The notes beneath the pieces are model-generated. The model saw only the letters and a program-made list of their open reading frames with translations. It had not been told where the DNA came from and made no database searches. This document shows positions 1 to 14,734 of a stretch of 64,000 bases of DNA, piece by piece. A program made the position numbers and the translations under genes. Each line of letters begins with the position of its first letter. Position 1 is the first letter of the stretch. The DNA lies in NCBI GenBank assembly GCA_021162935.1, contig JAGGXR010000029.1, positions 57,242 through 121,241 of the forward strand. Direction: 5' to 3'. This DNA comes from Deltaproteobacteria bacterium. Lineage in GTDB: Bacteria; Myxococcota_A; Polyangia; HGW-17; SLPX01.

Positions 1-845
<845 letters not shown>

Positions 846-875
846 TGAGGGCGTAGTCCCCAAGGAGTTTCGGTC

Positions 876-1031
876 ATGGCAAACCGGATCATCATCACGC
901 TGGAATGCAGTCAGTGCAAGCAACGGAACTACACGACGACGAAGAACAAGCGCCGGACCCCGGATCGGCTGGAGATGAACAAGTACTGCCCGTTTTGCAG
1001 GAAGCATACTCCCCACAAGGAGACACGGTAA
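876..1031 (+). CDS. rpmG: 50S ribosomal protein L33
   Basis: This 51-residue protein of the large ribosomal subunit starts [19 protein letters not shown] and ends HTPHKETR. Two CxxC pairs (CSQC and CPFC) mark it as a zinc-binding form of L33. A GGAG ribosome binding site (caaggagtttcggtc) precedes the ATG by about 9 bases. It lies 30 bases after tuf and just before tRNA-Trp, as in many bacteria. Confidence 0.95.
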   Translation: MANRIIITLECSQCKQRNYTTTKNKRRTPDRLEMNKYCPFCRKHTPHKETR

Positions 1032-1045
1032 GAAAAAATGATGGT

Positions 1046-1070
1046 GACCCGGAGCGGTTGGCTCCGGGTC
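1046..1070 (+). promoter_or_regulatory. Strong hairpin between rpmG and tRNA-Trp
   Basis: GACCCGGAG at 1046-1054 pairs perfectly with CTCCGGGTC at 1062-1070 around a 7-base loop, giving a 9-bp GC-rich stem. The tRNA begins 5 bases later. The following CTTCT is too weak a T-run to call an intrinsic terminator with confidence. The hairpin may be a partial terminator or a processing signal that helps release the tRNA from the tuf-rpmG transcript. The structure is seen; the role is inferred. Confidence 0.55.
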
Positions 1071-1075
1071 CTTCT

Positions 1076-1152
1076 AGGGTAGTAGCTCGAATTGGTAGAG
1101 CGGCGGATTCCAAATCCGTAGGCTGGGGGTTCGAGTCCCTCCTACCCTGCCA
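1076..1152 (+). tRNA. trnW: tRNA-Trp (anticodon CCA)
   Basis: A 77-base cloverleaf can be folded by eye. The acceptor stem AGGGTAG/CTACCCT is followed by discriminator G and an encoded CCA end (1150-1152). The D-arm is GCTC...GAGC. The anticodon stem GCGGA/TCCGT encloses loop TTCCAAA with anticodon CCA. The T-arm carries GGTTCGAGTCC. Its place between rpmG and secE is typical for tRNA-Trp. Confidence 0.96.
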
Positions 1153-1163
1153 GAGGTTGGTAT

Positions 1164-1520
1164 ATGGGCGAGCGCAAGTACGTACATTTGATGTTCCTGA
1201 CGGGCGGCATGGTGCTGGCCTATGTGCTGATTCAGGCCACGGACTGGATCTGGGGCTTCTTTTACAAGCCAGAGGCCATGAAGGTCTTTTTGACGGCGAT
1301 CGTGCTGGCTGGCGGGTCTACGTATGCGCTGTGGCGCTCGGAACGAGTGTTTCAGCTTGCGTCCGAGGTGGTGGCCGAACTGCGGAAAGTGACTTGGCCG
1401 ACGAGGAAGGAAACCTCACAGGCTGCAGTGGTCGTGATCGTTCTCGTGATCATCGTGGCGATTATTCTAGGCGTCTTCGATCTGTTTTGGTCCTGGGCGA
1501 CGAATCTGATATTGACGTGA
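1164..1520 (+). CDS. secE: Preprotein translocase subunit SecE
   Basis: SecE clamps and stabilises the SecY channel in the inner membrane. The protein has 118 residues. Hydrophobic stretches lie at about 8-25 and 40-55, and the conserved cytoplasmic amphipathic helix ELRKVTWPTRKET at about 71-83 runs into the essential last membrane helix. With three membrane segments and near E. coli length, it looks like the long proteobacterial form. A GAGG site lies upstream of the ATG. It is followed by nusG after 21 bases. Confidence 0.95.
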   Translation: MGERKYVHLMFLTGGMVLAYVLIQATDWIWGFFYKPEAMKVFLTAIVLAGGSTYALWRSERVFQLASEVVAELRKVTWPTRKETSQAAVVVIVLVIIVAIILGVFDLFWSWATNLILT

Positions 1521-1541
1521 GCCGGAGTTGGGAGTCCAGCG

Positions 1542-2075
1542 ATGTCTGCTGAAATGAAGTGGTATGTGGTCCACACGTACTCCGGTCACGAGAATCGGGC
1601 GAAATATTCTCTGGCTGAACGGATCAAGGCAGCCGGTCTTCAGGACTATTTCGGTGAGATTCTTCTTCCCACCGAAAGCGTGGTGGAGGTCCGTAAAGGA
1701 CAAAAACGCACGTCGTCGAGGCGGTTCTATCCGGGCTACCTTTTCGTGCAGATGATACTCAATAAGGAGACTTGGCACCTGGTCAAGGCGACTCCGAAGA
1801 TCACGGGGTTCTTGGGTGGTCAGAACCCGAGCCCCGTGCCCGAACGTGAGATCACCAAGATTACGGAGCAGGTGGCCGAAGGCACGGCGAGACCGCAGGC
1901 CAAAATTTCTTTGGAAGAAAATGACAGTGTTCGGGTCACCGACGGCCCGTTTTCCGGTTTTTCGGGCGTGGTCGAAAAGGTGATGCCCGAGAAGCAAAAG
2001 GTGCGGGTGCTCGTGTCCATCTTTGGTCGTTCGGCACCCGTGGAATTGGACTTTGTGCAGGTCGAGAAGGCTTGA
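1542..2075 (+). CDS. nusG: Transcription termination/antitermination factor NusG
   Basis: NusG binds the RNA polymerase clamp and links it to Rho or the ribosome. The 177-residue protein has the NGN domain opening ([13 protein letters not shown]), the conserved YPGYLFVQM segment, [13 protein letters not shown], and a C-terminal KOW domain ([18 protein letters not shown]). Length and order of domains match the family. It is followed by rplK after 13 bases, so the genes are almost certainly cotranscribed. Confidence 0.97.
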   Translation: MSAEMKWYVVHTYSGHENRAKYSLAERIKAAGLQDYFGEILLPTESVVEVRKGQKRTSSRRFYPGYLFVQMILNKETWHLVKATPKITGFLGGQNPSPVPEREITKITEQVAEGTARPQAKISLEENDSVRVTDGPFSGFSGVVEKVMPEKQKVRVLVSIFGRSAPVELDFVQVEKA

Positions 2076-2088
2076 AGGATTCGTTGCC

Positions 2089-2529
2089 ATGAAAAAGGTC
2101 ATTGGGCTCATCAAATTGCAACTCCCAGCCGGCAAAGCGACACCGTCGCCTCCGGTTGGGCCGGCGCTGGGTCAGCACGGCGTCAATATCATGGAGTTCT
2201 GCAAGAGTTACAACGCCAAGACGCAGGGTCAGGAAGGCATGATCCTGCCGGTGTTGATCACCGTGTATGCAGACAGGTCCTTTTCGTACGTCATCAAGAC
2301 ACCGCCGGCCTCTATCCTTCTGAAGAAGGAAGCGGGCTTGTCCACGGAGAAGAAGCCTGGATCTGGTTCGGCTGAGCCGAACCGAAACAAGGTGGGTCGG
2401 GTGACCAAGGACCAAGTTCGGAAAATCGCCGAGATCAAAAAGCCGGATCTGAACGCGACGGATATCGAAGCCGCCATGCGTATCATCGAGGGTTCTGCGC
2501 GATCGATGGGGATCGACGTCATCGACTGA
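2089..2529 (+). CDS. rplK: 50S ribosomal protein L11
   Basis: L11 is part of the GTPase-associated centre of the 50S subunit. The chosen ATG gives 146 residues beginning [19 protein letters not shown], the canonical L11 start; the frame is open further upstream but that stretch overlaps nusG. The proline-rich [17 protein letters not shown] segment at about residues 20-36 contacts rRNA and is the usual thiopeptide-sensitivity region. It ends with [11 protein letters not shown]. Confidence 0.97.
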   Translation: MKKVIGLIKLQLPAGKATPSPPVGPALGQHGVNIMEFCKSYNAKTQGQEGMILPVLITVYADRSFSYVIKTPPASILLKKEAGLSTEKKPGSGSAEPNRNKVGRVTKDQVRKIAEIKKPDLNATDIEAAMRIIEGSARSMGIDVID

Positions 2530-2604
2530 GACGATCCAGGATGACCACGTTTCTGTGGGAGACGGTCGAGGCCATGCCGACGATCGTCGAAAGGAGTTTC
2601 GCAC

Positions 2605-3315
2605 ATGCCTAAGCACGGTAAGAAGTATGAGAAGGTCCGCAGTGACGTGGACCGAGCAACGAAGTACACGCTGGAGGCAGCGGCCGAACTGGTGCCCAAG
2701 ACAGCCGTGGCCAAGTTCGACGAAAGCGTCGAGATTGCTGCCAGGCTCGGGGTGAATCCCAGGCACGCCGATCAGATGGTCCGCGGCGCGGTGGTCTTAC
2801 CCCACGGCACGGGCAAGAAGGTCCGTGTCCTCGTCTTCGCCAAGGGCGACAAGGCCGTCGAGGCCAAGGAGGCGGGAGCCGACTTCGTCGGGGCCGAGGA
2901 TGTCGTGGAGCGGATCCAAAAGGAGAACTGGCTGGATTTCGACAAGACCGTGGCAACTCCCGACATGATGGCGATGGTCGGCCGGCTGGGCCGCATCCTG
3001 GGTGTTCGAGGTCTCATGCCGAACCCGAAGGTGGGCACGGTCACGTTTGACGTGGCGCGGGCAGTTCAGGAACTCAAAGCCGGGCGCGTGGATTTTCGGG
3101 TCGACAAGGCGGGGATCGTACATGCCGCCATCGGGAAGGTGTCCTTTGGGTCCGAGAAGCTCAAGGAAAATGCCACCGCCTTCCTGGAGGACCTGTTGAA
3201 GAGAAAGCCACAGAGCACAAAAGGGGCCTATTTCAAGAGCATCACCCTGTCGACAACCATGGGGCCTGGCGTGAAGATCGACCCGGTGGATGTGCTGGCC
3301 ACGCTTGCTGGCTGA
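2605..3315 (+). CDS. rplA: 50S ribosomal protein L1
   Basis: L1 forms the mobile stalk that handles E-site tRNA and in many bacteria represses its own L11-L1 mRNA. The 236-residue protein begins [10 protein letters not shown] and carries conserved segments [24 protein letters not shown] and [20 protein letters not shown] site lies about 10 bases before the ATG. The 75-base gap after rplK is the longer of the two spacers around this gene. Confidence 0.97.
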   Translation: MPKHGKKYEKVRSDVDRATKYTLEAAAELVPKTAVAKFDESVEIAARLGVNPRHADQMVRGAVVLPHGTGKKVRVLVFAKGDKAVEAKEAGADFVGAEDVVERIQKENWLDFDKTVATPDMMAMVGRLGRILGVRGLMPNPKVGTVTFDVARAVQELKAGRVDFRVDKAGIVHAAIGKVSFGSEKLKENATAFLEDLLKRKPQSTKGAYFKSITLSTTMGPGVKIDPVDVLATLAG

Positions 3316-3367
3316 CGGTTATCAGGCTGGGGTTCTGTGAGGACCCACAGCCGTTGAGAGGCGAGAC

Positions 3368-3883
3368 ATGAACAGGACGCAAAAGGAACAATCGGTCGAG
3401 AGTCTCCGGCAGGAGTTGGGTGGGGTGGAAGCCCTGTACCTGGCAGACTATCGTGGCTTGACCGTTGAACAGGTGAATGAGCTTCGTTCGGCGTTCAAGG
3501 CCAAGGGCTGCTCGTATGCAGTCGTGAAGAATACGCTCCTCAAACGGGCCATCGAAGGCACGCCACTCGAAGAGGTGAGCCCCCTTCTCGAAGGGCCGAC
3601 AGCCATCGCCTATTCGGCGGAGGATCCGCTCGTGCCGGCGAAGTTGCTTGCGAAGTTTGCCAAGAGCTTTGCCCCGCTGGAGATCAAGGGAGCGTTCTTC
3701 GAAGGGTTCCGCAGCGGCCCGGACGTGGTGGCCCTGTCGAAGATGCCAGGCAAGGACGAATTGCGGTCCACGGTGCTGGCGACCATGCTGGCGGTACCGC
3801 AGGGGCTGCTTCGGCTTTTCCTGGCGGCTCCACAACGATTGCTGTTGGTGCTCATGGCCCGGCAGCGTGAACTGGAAGGATAG
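3368..3883 (+). CDS. rplJ: 50S ribosomal protein L10
   Basis: L10 anchors L7/L12 dimers to the ribosome and, with them, normally represses its own leader. The 171-residue protein begins MNRTQKEQSVESLRQELGG and contains the family segments LYLADYRGLTVEQVNELR and YAVVKNTLLKRAI. The leader here (3316-3367) is only 52 bases, much shorter than the classic E. coli L10 leader. Any autoregulatory RNA must be compact or start inside rplA. rplL follows after 103 bases. Confidence 0.96.
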   Translation: MNRTQKEQSVESLRQELGGVEALYLADYRGLTVEQVNELRSAFKAKGCSYAVVKNTLLKRAIEGTPLEEVSPLLEGPTAIAYSAEDPLVPAKLLAKFAKSFAPLEIKGAFFEGFRSGPDVVALSKMPGKDELRSTVLATMLAVPQGLLRLFLAAPQRLLLVLMARQRELEG

Positions 3884-3986
3884 TCGGCATTTGGCCGGCA
3901 TGAGCACGAAACCTAAGTGTTCGGAGACGAACTGAATCGAGCAAGAGATACGGGACGACGCGATGTTGTCCGAGGAGGCAGGCGAG

Positions 3987-4361
3987 ATGTCTATCACAGA
4001 AGAACAAGTCATCGAATACCTCAGCAGCATGAAGGTCATGGACCTTGCAGCATTGGTGAAGAAGCTGGAGGAAACCTGGGGCGTGGAGGCTGCGCCTGTG
4101 GCCGTGGCGGCCGCGCCAGCAGCCGGAGCCGGTGAGGCGGCCGTGGAGCAGACGGAATTCGACGTCATCCTCAAGGACGTCGGAAGCCAGAAGATCAAGG
4201 TCATCAAGGCGGTCCGCGAGGTGACGAACATGGGCCTCAAGGAAGCCAAAGAGATGGTCGAGAGCGCCCCCAAGGCCGTCAAGGAAGCTGTGTCCAAGGA
4301 AGAGGCCGAAGAGGTTAAGAAAAAGATCGAGGAATCCGGAGCCACCGTCGAGATTAAGTAG
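3987..4361 (+). CDS. rplL: 50S ribosomal protein L7/L12
   Basis: L7/L12 is the multicopy stalk protein that recruits translational GTPases. The start at 3987 is fixed by AGGAGG at 3973-3978; an upstream in-frame ATG at 3963 has no such site. The 124-residue product starts [15 protein letters not shown], has the alanine/valine-rich hinge at about 36-52, then the C-terminal domain [22 protein letters not shown]...[10 protein letters not shown]. It is highly acidic and charged, as expected. Confidence 0.96.
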   Translation: MSITEEQVIEYLSSMKVMDLAALVKKLEETWGVEAAPVAVAAAPAAGAGEAAVEQTEFDVILKDVGSQKIKVIKAVREVTNMGLKEAKEMVESAPKAVKEAVSKEEAEEVKKKIEESGATVEIK

Positions 4362-4428
4362 CGCTGTGGCCGCATGGGCATGTCTGCGGCGGGCAGCGAC
4401 GCAAAGGCAAAACCATCGCCCTGAAGAG

Positions 4429-4475
4429 GCGGCGCCCGGGCTGGTCTGTCCTGGACCTGGCTGGACGCCGCTTTT
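4429..4475 (+). terminator. Terminator-like hairpin between rplL and rpoB (attenuator candidate)
   Basis: GCGGCG at 4429-4434 can pair with CGCCGC at 4466-4471, followed directly by TTTT at 4472-4475. The 31-base interior is GC-rich and may fold further. It sits in the 170-base rplL-rpoB gap, where an attenuator reduces rpoBC expression relative to ribosomal proteins in E. coli. A second small stem (GCCGCA/TGCGGC) lies just after rplL. The U-run is short, so partial readthrough is likely. Confidence 0.5.
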
Positions 4476-4531
4476 GTATTCCGCAGAGCCGGCCTAAGTC
4501 GGCTCGGTGAGGCAGCAAGGAGAGGTTCGCC

Positions 4532-7500
4532 ATGGCTCCGATGATTCAGAAGAACTTTCGTGCCAGGAGAAACCTTGGCAAGATCGAGGCAATGGTTGGT
4601 TTGCCCAATCTGGTGGAACTGCAGAGAGCGTCGTATCGACGCTTTTTGCAGGAGGACGTACCTCCGGATGACCGTGAGGACATTGGGCTTCAGGGAGTCT
4701 TCAAGAGTGTCTTTCCCATCCAGGACTACACTGGATCGTCGTCTCTAGAGATGGTGCGCTATTCGTTGGAAACGCCCAAGTACGACGTGGAGGAATGCCG
4801 CGAGCGCGGTATGACCTATGCTGCGCCGGTCAAGGTCGTCACGCGACTGTTTCTGTGGGACACAAACGAAGAGACGGGCGCACGGACGATTCGTGACTGG
4901 AAAGAGCAGGAGGTCTACTTCGGCGAAATTCCCCTGATGACCGATCAGGGGACTTTCGTGATCAACGGCACGGAGCGGGTGGTGGTGAGCCAGTTGCACC
5001 GGAGTCCGGGAGTTTTCTTCGATCACGATCACGGCAAGACGCATTCTTCGGGAAAGCTGCTTTATGCCGCGCGGATCATTCCATATCGAGGGAGTTGGCT
5101 CGACTTCGAGTTTGATGCCCGAGACCGGCTCTTCGTGCGGATCGATCGCCGCAGGAAGCTGCTGGCCACGATCCTTCTCAGGGCGCTTGGATATTCGACT
5201 CAGGAACTTTTGGACTACTTTTACGAGAAGGAGACCGTTTTCCTGGAATCGGGCAAGAAATACTACCGGAGCATCTCGTACGATTTGCTCGTCGGCCAGC
5301 GCGCCGATCGGGACATTCGGCATCCGCAGACTCGGGAAGTCATCGTCAAGAAGAATCGAAAATTTTCGGCGAGTTCGATTCGGAAGCTCAAGAATGCGAA
5401 AATTACTCGCCTTGCCGTGGATGCGAAGGACCTGGTGGGCCGGGTTGCTGCCGTCGACGTTGTGGACGAGGAAACGGGCGAGGTCCTGCTGGGGTGCAAC
5501 GAGGAATTGACCGAGAGCAAGATCGAGGAACTGCGGGCCCGCAGGATTAAGACGTTCCAGGTCCTGTGCATCGACGGTCTCAACGTGGGGGGGTATCTGC
5601 GGGATACGCTCAACGAAGACAAGATGACGAGTCCCGAAGATGCGCTCATCGAGATTTATCGTCGGATGCGGCCGGGCGATCCGCCCACCATCGAGGCGGC
5701 GAAGACCTTCTTCGACAATCTGTTCTTCAATCCGGACCGGTACGATCTGTCCAAGGTTGGGCGGCTCAAACTCAACTACAAGTTCAAGTTTGACGAGCCC
5801 CTGGACAACACGGTGCTCACTCGGAAAGACATTCTGGACACGGTCAAGTATTTGACCGGCCTGCGCAACGACCGTGGCAGCGTCGATGATATCGACCACC
5901 TGGGCAACCGCCGCGTCCGAGCCGTCGGCGAACTGCTGGAGAACCAGTATCGCATCGGTTTGGTTCGGATGGAGCGAGCCATCAGGGAACGTATGAGCAT
6001 GTCCCAAGAGCTCGAAACCCTGATGCCCCACGACCTGATCAACGCGAAGCCTGTGTCCGCGGTGGTGAAGGAGTATTTCGGATCCAGTCAGCTCAGTCAA
6101 TTCATGGACCAGACGAATCCGCTCAGCGAAGTGACGCACAAGCGTCGGCTGTCTGCCCTGGGCCCCGGTGGGCTAGCGAGAGAGCGCGCCGGGTTCGAGG
6201 TGCGCGACGTGCACGCTACGCACTACGGACGAATCTGCCCCATCGAGACGCCCGAAGGTCCGAACATCGGGCTCATCGCATCGCTTTCCACCTATGCGAT
6301 GGTGAACGAGTACGGCTTCATCGAGACTCCGTATCGGATCGTGGAGAACGGCGTGGCGACGGATAGGGTGGAGTATTTTTCCGCCTTGGAGGAGGAGGGG
6401 CATTACATCGCGCAGGCGAACACGAAGGTGGACGAGAAGGGTCGGATCAGGGAAAAGGATGTCGAAGCGCGACACAACGGCGACTTCGTGATTCTTCCCC
6501 GGGAGGAGATTACCCTGATGGACGTCTCTCCGAGTCAGTTGGTCTCTGTGGCCGCATCCTTGATTCCGTTCCTGGAGCACGATGATGCCAACCGTGCGCT
6601 CATGGGCTCGAACATGCAGCGTCAGGCCGTTCCATTGGTCAGGACTTCGGCACCGCTGGTGGGCACGGGTATGGAGATGACCGTGGCTCGTGATTCGGGT
6701 GTGACAGTGGTGGCGAAGCGCAGTGGGACCGTCGAGTCCGTGGATGCCAGTCGGATCGTGGTTAAGCCGGACGAGTCCACCACGGGGCTGGACCGCGACG
6801 CGATTGCGCCGAATATCTATAATCTGATTAAGTTTCGTCGGAGCAACCAGAATACGGCGATCAACCAGAAGCCTATCGTGGATTCTGGCGATCACGTGGC
6901 CAAGGGAGACATCATCGCCGACGGGGCGGCGACGGATTCAGGTGAGCTGGCCCTGGGCCAAAACGTCCTGGTGGCTTTCATGCCATGGGGTGGCTACAAT
7001 TTCGAGGACGCCATTCTGGTGTCCGAGCGTTTGGTCAAGGAAGACGTCTACACTTCCGTGCACATCGAAGAATTCGAGAGCGTTGCCAGAGACACGAAAT
7101 TGGGCAAGGAGGAGATCACTCGCGACATCCCGAACGTGGGAGAAGAGGCGCTCAAGGACCTGGATGAGAGCGGCATCGTGCGCATCGGCGCCGAGGTGAA
7201 GAGCGGCGACGTTCTGGTCGGCAAGGTGACGCCGAAGGGCGAAACCCAGCTTAGCCCCGAAGAAAAGTTGTTGCGGGCCATTTTCGGCGAAAAGGCGGCC
7301 GACGTGCGGGACACGTCCCTGCGGGTTCCCCCGGGAGTCCAGGGTATCGTGATCGACGCGAAGGTCTTTACCCGAAAGGGTGCCGAGAAAGACGAGCGCG
7401 CACATGACATCGAAGACGAGGAGCGAGAGAAGCTCCTCGTGGACGAACGGGACGAGAAAAAAATCATCGCCCAAAGCTACTATGCCAAGATGCGCAAGCT

Positions 7501-8707
7501 GCTTCTTGGCAAAATCACGGCGGCGGCGTTGGTTGGTGATCGTGGTCGGACGCTGTGCGGCAAAGGGAAGAAACTGGACCGGGAGCTGCTCAATTCCATT
7601 ACCCCTCGCTATTGGCGGGAGTTCCAGTTGGAGGGGCGCGGGACCACCGAGGCGAAGATTGAACAGCTTGCCGAGCAACTCGATCAGAATCTCCAGGACG
7701 TGGAGAGCCGCTACCAGGAGAAGATCGCAAAACTTTCCCGCGGGGACGAGCTACCTCCAGGCGTCATCAAGATGGTCAAGGTCTTCGTGGCCATCAAGCG
7801 TAAGTTGTCCGTCGGCGACAAGATGGCCGGGCGCCACGGAAACAAGGGCGTCATCAGTCTGATCCTGCCGGTGGAGGACATGCCGTACATGGATGACGGC
7901 ACGCCTGTGGACGTGGTGCTCAATCCCTTGGGCGTGCCGTCCCGAATGAACGTCGGGCAGATTCTCGAAACTCACCTGGGATGGGCGGCGCGGGAACTCG
8001 GGCGTCAGATCGATGCGTACCTCAAGACCAACTGGAGTCCAGATGTACTGCGGGCGCAGATCAAGAAGATCTTCCCCTCTGCGCGCGCGCAGGCGTTCGT
8101 GGATCGGTTGGACGACGACGACGTGGGTCGGTTTGCTGCCAAGCAGGCAGGCGGCGTGCACTTCGGAACCCCGGTGTTCGATGGGGCGAGTGAAGAAGAC
8201 ATAAAGGCAGGTCTCGCCATGGCAGGGCTGCCAAGCAGCGGCAAGACGCTTCTGTTCGACGGCAAGACTGGTGAGGCATTCAAGTCCGAGGTGACCGTCG
8301 GGATCATGTATGTGCTCAAGCTGCACCATCTCGTGGACGACAAGATTCACGCTCGGTCCATCGGCCCGTACTCCCTGGTTACCCAGCAACCGTTGGGGGG
8401 AAAGGCCCAGTTCGGTGGGCAGAGACTTGGTGAGATGGAGGTCTGGGCGATGGAGGCGTACGGTGCGGCGTTCGCCCTGCAGGAGTTTCTGACCGTGAAG
8501 TCCGACGATGTGACCGGACGCACCCGCATGTATCAGTCGATCGTCAATGGAGACCACAGTATCGAGGCTGGATTGCCCGAGTCATTCCACGTGTTGATGA
8601 AGGAGCTCAAAGCGCTTTGTCTCAACGTGGAACTCATCGAGGAATCCGGTGGCGGATCGGCCTCGAGGATGGGCGACCAAGTCGCAGGATCTGGTTTCGT
8701 CATTTGA
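4532..8707 (+). CDS. rpoB: DNA-directed RNA polymerase subunit beta
   Basis: This is the catalytic beta subunit of RNA polymerase, 1391 residues. It starts [19 protein letters not shown] after a GGAGAGG site. The rifampicin-binding region is clear near residues 516-550 ([29 protein letters not shown]); residues equivalent to E. coli D516, H526 and S531 are the sensitive type, with only N518 replaced by Thr. Later conserved blocks include [31 protein letters not shown] and the C-terminal [18 protein letters not shown]. rpoC follows after 37 bases. Confidence 0.98.
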   Translation: MAPMIQKNFRARRNLGKIEAMVGLPNLVELQRASYRRFLQEDVPPDDREDIGLQGVFKSVFPIQDYTGSSSLEMVRYSLETPKYDVEECRERGMTYAAPVKVVTRLFLWDTNEETGARTIRDWKEQEVYFGEIPLMTDQGTFVINGTERVVVSQLHRSPGVFFDHDHGKTHSSGKLLYAARIIPYRGSWLDFEFDARDRLFVRIDRRRKLLATILLRALGYSTQELLDYFYEKETVFLESGKKYYRSISYDLLVGQRADRDIRHPQTREVIVKKNRKFSASSIRKLKNAKITRLAVDAKDLVGRVAAVDVVDEETGEVLLGCNEELTESKIEELRARRIKTFQVLCIDGLNVGGYLRDTLNEDKMTSPEDALIEIYRRMRPGDPPTIEAAKTFFDNLFFNPDRYDLSKVGRLKLNYKFKFDEPLDNTVLTRKDILDTVKYLTGLRNDRGSVDDIDHLGNRRVRAVGELLENQYRIGLVRMERAIRERMSMSQELETLMPHDLINAKPVSAVVKEYFGSSQLSQFMDQTNPLSEVTHKRRLSALGPGGLARERAGFEVRDVHATHYGRICPIETPEGPNIGLIASLSTYAMVNEYGFIETPYRIVENGVATDRVEYFSALEEEGHYIAQANTKVDEKGRIREKDVEARHNGDFVILPREEITLMDVSPSQLVSVAASLIPFLEHDDANRALMGSNMQRQAVPLVRTSAPLVGTGMEMTVARDSGVTVVAKRSGTVESVDASRIVVKPDESTTGLDRDAIAPNIYNLIKFRRSNQNTAINQKPIVDSGDHVAKGDIIADGAATDSGELALGQNVLVAFMPWGGYNFEDAILVSERLVKEDVYTSVHIEEFESVARDTKLGKEEITRDIPNVGEEALKDLDESGIVRIGAEVKSGDVLVGKVTPKGETQLSPEEKLLRAIFGEKAADVRDTSLRVPPGVQGIVIDAKVFTRKGAEKDERAHDIEDEEREKLLVDERDEKKIIAQSYYAKMRKLLLGKITAAALVGDRGRTLCGKGKKLDRELLNSITPRYWREFQLEGRGTTEAKIEQLAEQLDQNLQDVESRYQEKIAKLSRGDELPPGVIKMVKVFVAIKRKLSVGDKMAGRHGNKGVISLILPVEDMPYMDDGTPVDVVLNPLGVPSRMNVGQILETHLGWAARELGRQIDAYLKTNWSPDVLRAQIKKIFPSARAQAFVDRLDDDDVGRFAAKQAGGVHFGTPVFDGASEEDIKAGLAMAGLPSSGKTLLFDGKTGEAFKSEVTVGIMYVLKLHHLVDDKIHARSIGPYSLVTQQPLGGKAQFGGQRLGEMEVWAMEAYGAAFALQEFLTVKSDDVTGRTRMYQSIVNGDHSIEAGLPESFHVLMKELKALCLNVELIEESGGGSASRMGDQVAGSGFVI

Positions 8708-8744
8708 GCGGCGGACGTACGTTCGCAGGCAGGAGTTTGGTGTC

Positions 8745-12917
<4,173 letters not shown>

Positions 12918-12938
12918 ACCGCCGTATCAACCAGGGGC

Positions 12939-13772
12939 TCAATTGCCCAGGATGGTCTTGAGTTCTTTGGCGGTACACACACCTTTTTCCACGACCAACT
13001 TCAGGATGCTTTTAAGGACGCCCTCGTCGCGTTCCAGGTAGGCTTCTATCTGCTGAATTGTTCGAGACAGGTCGGCAAGGTTCTGTTGCAGTTCGACCTG
13101 CTGTCTCGTGAGCGTCAGCATGCTTCGCTGGAGTTCCAAAAGCACTGGGTTCGTTTCCATGTGCGCGAGGGAACGAGAGATCTTTTCGGTGGGGGCCTGG
13201 GCTCTGGTTTCGATGGTTTGGGGGCTCATTTCCCGAATGGGGGCACCAGCCGAGGCTGCCGCCGTTGCGAAGGTAGCCCCGGACAGGAAGCCTGCATCGT
13301 CCATAGGAAGGGTGGCCCGGCGCTGGTCCTGCTGGAGTTGGACGCCGTAGTAGCGCAGCAAGGCTCGCGCCAATGCCGAGTAGGTCGTAAAGTAGGGATG
13401 GATGTTGCAGCTCGTGATCACACGGAGATCCTCGAGGGTGTCGAGGACCATGGGTTCCACCATGGCCACGTGGAGAAAGTTTCCAACCGGATCGAGACGA
13501 AACGGAATGAGACCATGGCGCTGGCAGGTCTCGGCAGGAACCAAATTCAGGACGGACTGTGCAATGTCGATGTCGCCGAGCGGGGCGATAGGGATGCTGA
13601 GTTGATAGCCCAAGGCCTGGACCAGTTTGTTTTCGTCCACGAACCCCATCTCGACGAGTACCTGGCCAAGGGGACCTCCCCATTGCGCCTGAGTATCGAT
13701 GGCCTGTCTGAGTTGTTGTTGGGTGATGAGCCCAGCTTCGACGAGGATCTGTCCAAGTTTTTTTCGCGCCAT
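12939..13772 (-). CDS. Stand-alone MshEN-type (c-di-GMP-binding) domain with coiled-coil tail
   Basis: The 277-residue product starts MARKKLGQILVEAGLI. Residues 4-60 hold two consecutive copies of the MshEN pattern (KLGQILVEAGLI...L, then PLGQVLVEMGFVDENKLVQAL and QLSIP). In the N-terminal domains of GspE/MshE secretion and pilus ATPases this pattern forms a c-di-GMP-binding fold. No Walker motifs or ATPase domain follow. A helical segment at about 205-250 (LLELQRSMLTLTRQQVELQQ) predicts a coiled coil. It is probably a soluble c-di-GMP-responsive adaptor. It converges on rpoC with 21 bases between. Confidence 0.7.
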   Translation of the reverse strand: MARKKLGQILVEAGLITQQQLRQAIDTQAQWGGPLGQVLVEMGFVDENKLVQALGYQLSIPIAPLGDIDIAQSVLNLVPAETCQRHGLIPFRLDPVGNFLHVAMVEPMVLDTLEDLRVITSCNIHPYFTTYSALARALLRYYGVQLQQDQRRATLPMDDAGFLSGATFATAAASAGAPIREMSPQTIETRAQAPTEKISRSLAHMETNPVLLELQRSMLTLTRQQVELQQNLADLSRTIQQIEAYLERDEGVLKSILKLVVEKGVCTAKELKTILGN

Positions 13773-14061
13773 GAGAAATGATCCGTCCCTGGTTGTGTGG
13801 TAAGCATAGCAACTCCTTGTTGCAGCCACAAGATTCTGCTAGCCTGTTGGCTGTCAGATTGTTTGGAGGCTTATGGATGCAGATCGTCGGGAGGAGGCGT
13901 GCGGCGCCTTTTGGGACAGATGGCGGAGGGGCGCAGTGTGCGTCTCTTCGTCGAGGGCTTTGGGTGAGGCGGGGCCCGCTGGGGCGTGGCCCCGGATGAA
14001 CAGCAGGTGGGCGACGAGATTTTTCCTGTCGCTGATCGATCGGCTCGGTGGTCGGGGCGGA
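13773..14061. other. Gap between two minus-strand genes, no supported gene
   Basis: This 289-base stretch lies between the ECF sigma gene and the MshEN gene. A plus-strand frame at 13873-14121 has GGAGG before its ATG but runs antisense into the sigma gene and encodes an arginine-rich, unrecognisable product. No minus-strand anti-sigma-like frame was found. No terminator with a T-run was seen. Confidence 0.4.
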
Positions 14062-14661
14062 TTAGCTTTCCGGATTCGAGACGGCGGCTCGGACCTTCTT
14101 GCGTGCCCGATGGAGTCGTGATTTCACCGCAGGGACCGACAGGCCCAAGAAGGAAGCGGTTTCTGCCGTCGAGAGTTCCTGACCATCTCGCAGGAGGATG
14201 ACCGCTCGATCGGTTTCGCTCATTTTGAGGAGCTGTTGCTCGATTTCGCGGTACTTCTCTTTCCGTGCGAGTTCTTCGTCCGGCAGAGCCGGAGCCTGAA
14301 GATGCCGCGATTTTTGGAGCCCTGCATGATCCAGGGCCACGTGGCGTTTGGGATCGTTTCTGGCCCCCCTGTGGCGTCTCGAACAGGCGGATATCACCAG
14401 GGTCGTCACCCACGTCTTGATAGAAGCCTCCCCGCGAAAGCCGCCGATGTGGCGGGCGGCAGCTTCATAGGCGTCCTGGAGGGCGTCCCTGGCATCTTCT
14501 TCGCTGCTGCAGTATCTGCGGGCGAAATCATAGAGTTTCCGCTCGAAACATCTGGCCAATTCGTCGAGGACTTCCACGTCGCCGTAGACAGCGCGCTTAG
14601 TGAGTTGTTTTCCGTCGCAGTCTTGGATCTTTTGCTTGCGCATGATTCGATGACTTGTCAC
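14062..14661 (-). CDS. ECF-type RNA polymerase sigma factor
   Basis: The 199-residue product has sigma region 2 at about 35-95 (FARRYCSSEEDARDALQDAY, then FRGEASIKTWVTTLV, the typical FRGE..W.T ECF core) and region 4 at about 140-195 (MSETDRAVILLRDGQELSTA, then ETASFLGLSVPAVKSRLHRA, a helix-turn-helix). It would direct RNA polymerase to a stress or envelope regulon. The start is uncertain: GTG at 14661 or ATG at 14643. No neighbouring anti-sigma factor with a membrane segment or zinc motif is visible, so its control must lie elsewhere. Confidence 0.88.
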   Translation of the reverse strand: MTSHRIMRKQKIQDCDGKQLTKRAVYGDVEVLDELARCFERKLYDFARRYCSSEEDARDALQDAYEAAARHIGGFRGEASIKTWVTTLVISACSRRHRGARNDPKRHVALDHAGLQKSRHLQAPALPDEELARKEKYREIEQQLLKMSETDRAVILLRDGQELSTAETASFLGLSVPAVKSRLHRARKKVRAAVSNPES

Positions 14662-14734
14662 ACATTCACCACAGTATACATAGCGTAGTACGGGGCATGG
14701 GGTCTGTCAAAGGGGCGCGGATCCTTTGTGTTTC

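Noticed and set aside
4745..6139. 464-codon minus-strand frame opposite rpoB
   Set aside because: Antisense shadow of rpoB with His/Arg/Asp-rich composition.
13873..14121. 82-codon plus-strand frame with GGAGG before its ATG
   Set aside because: The ribosome binding site is too close (3 bases), the product is unrecognisable and it runs into the ECF sigma gene from the other strand.
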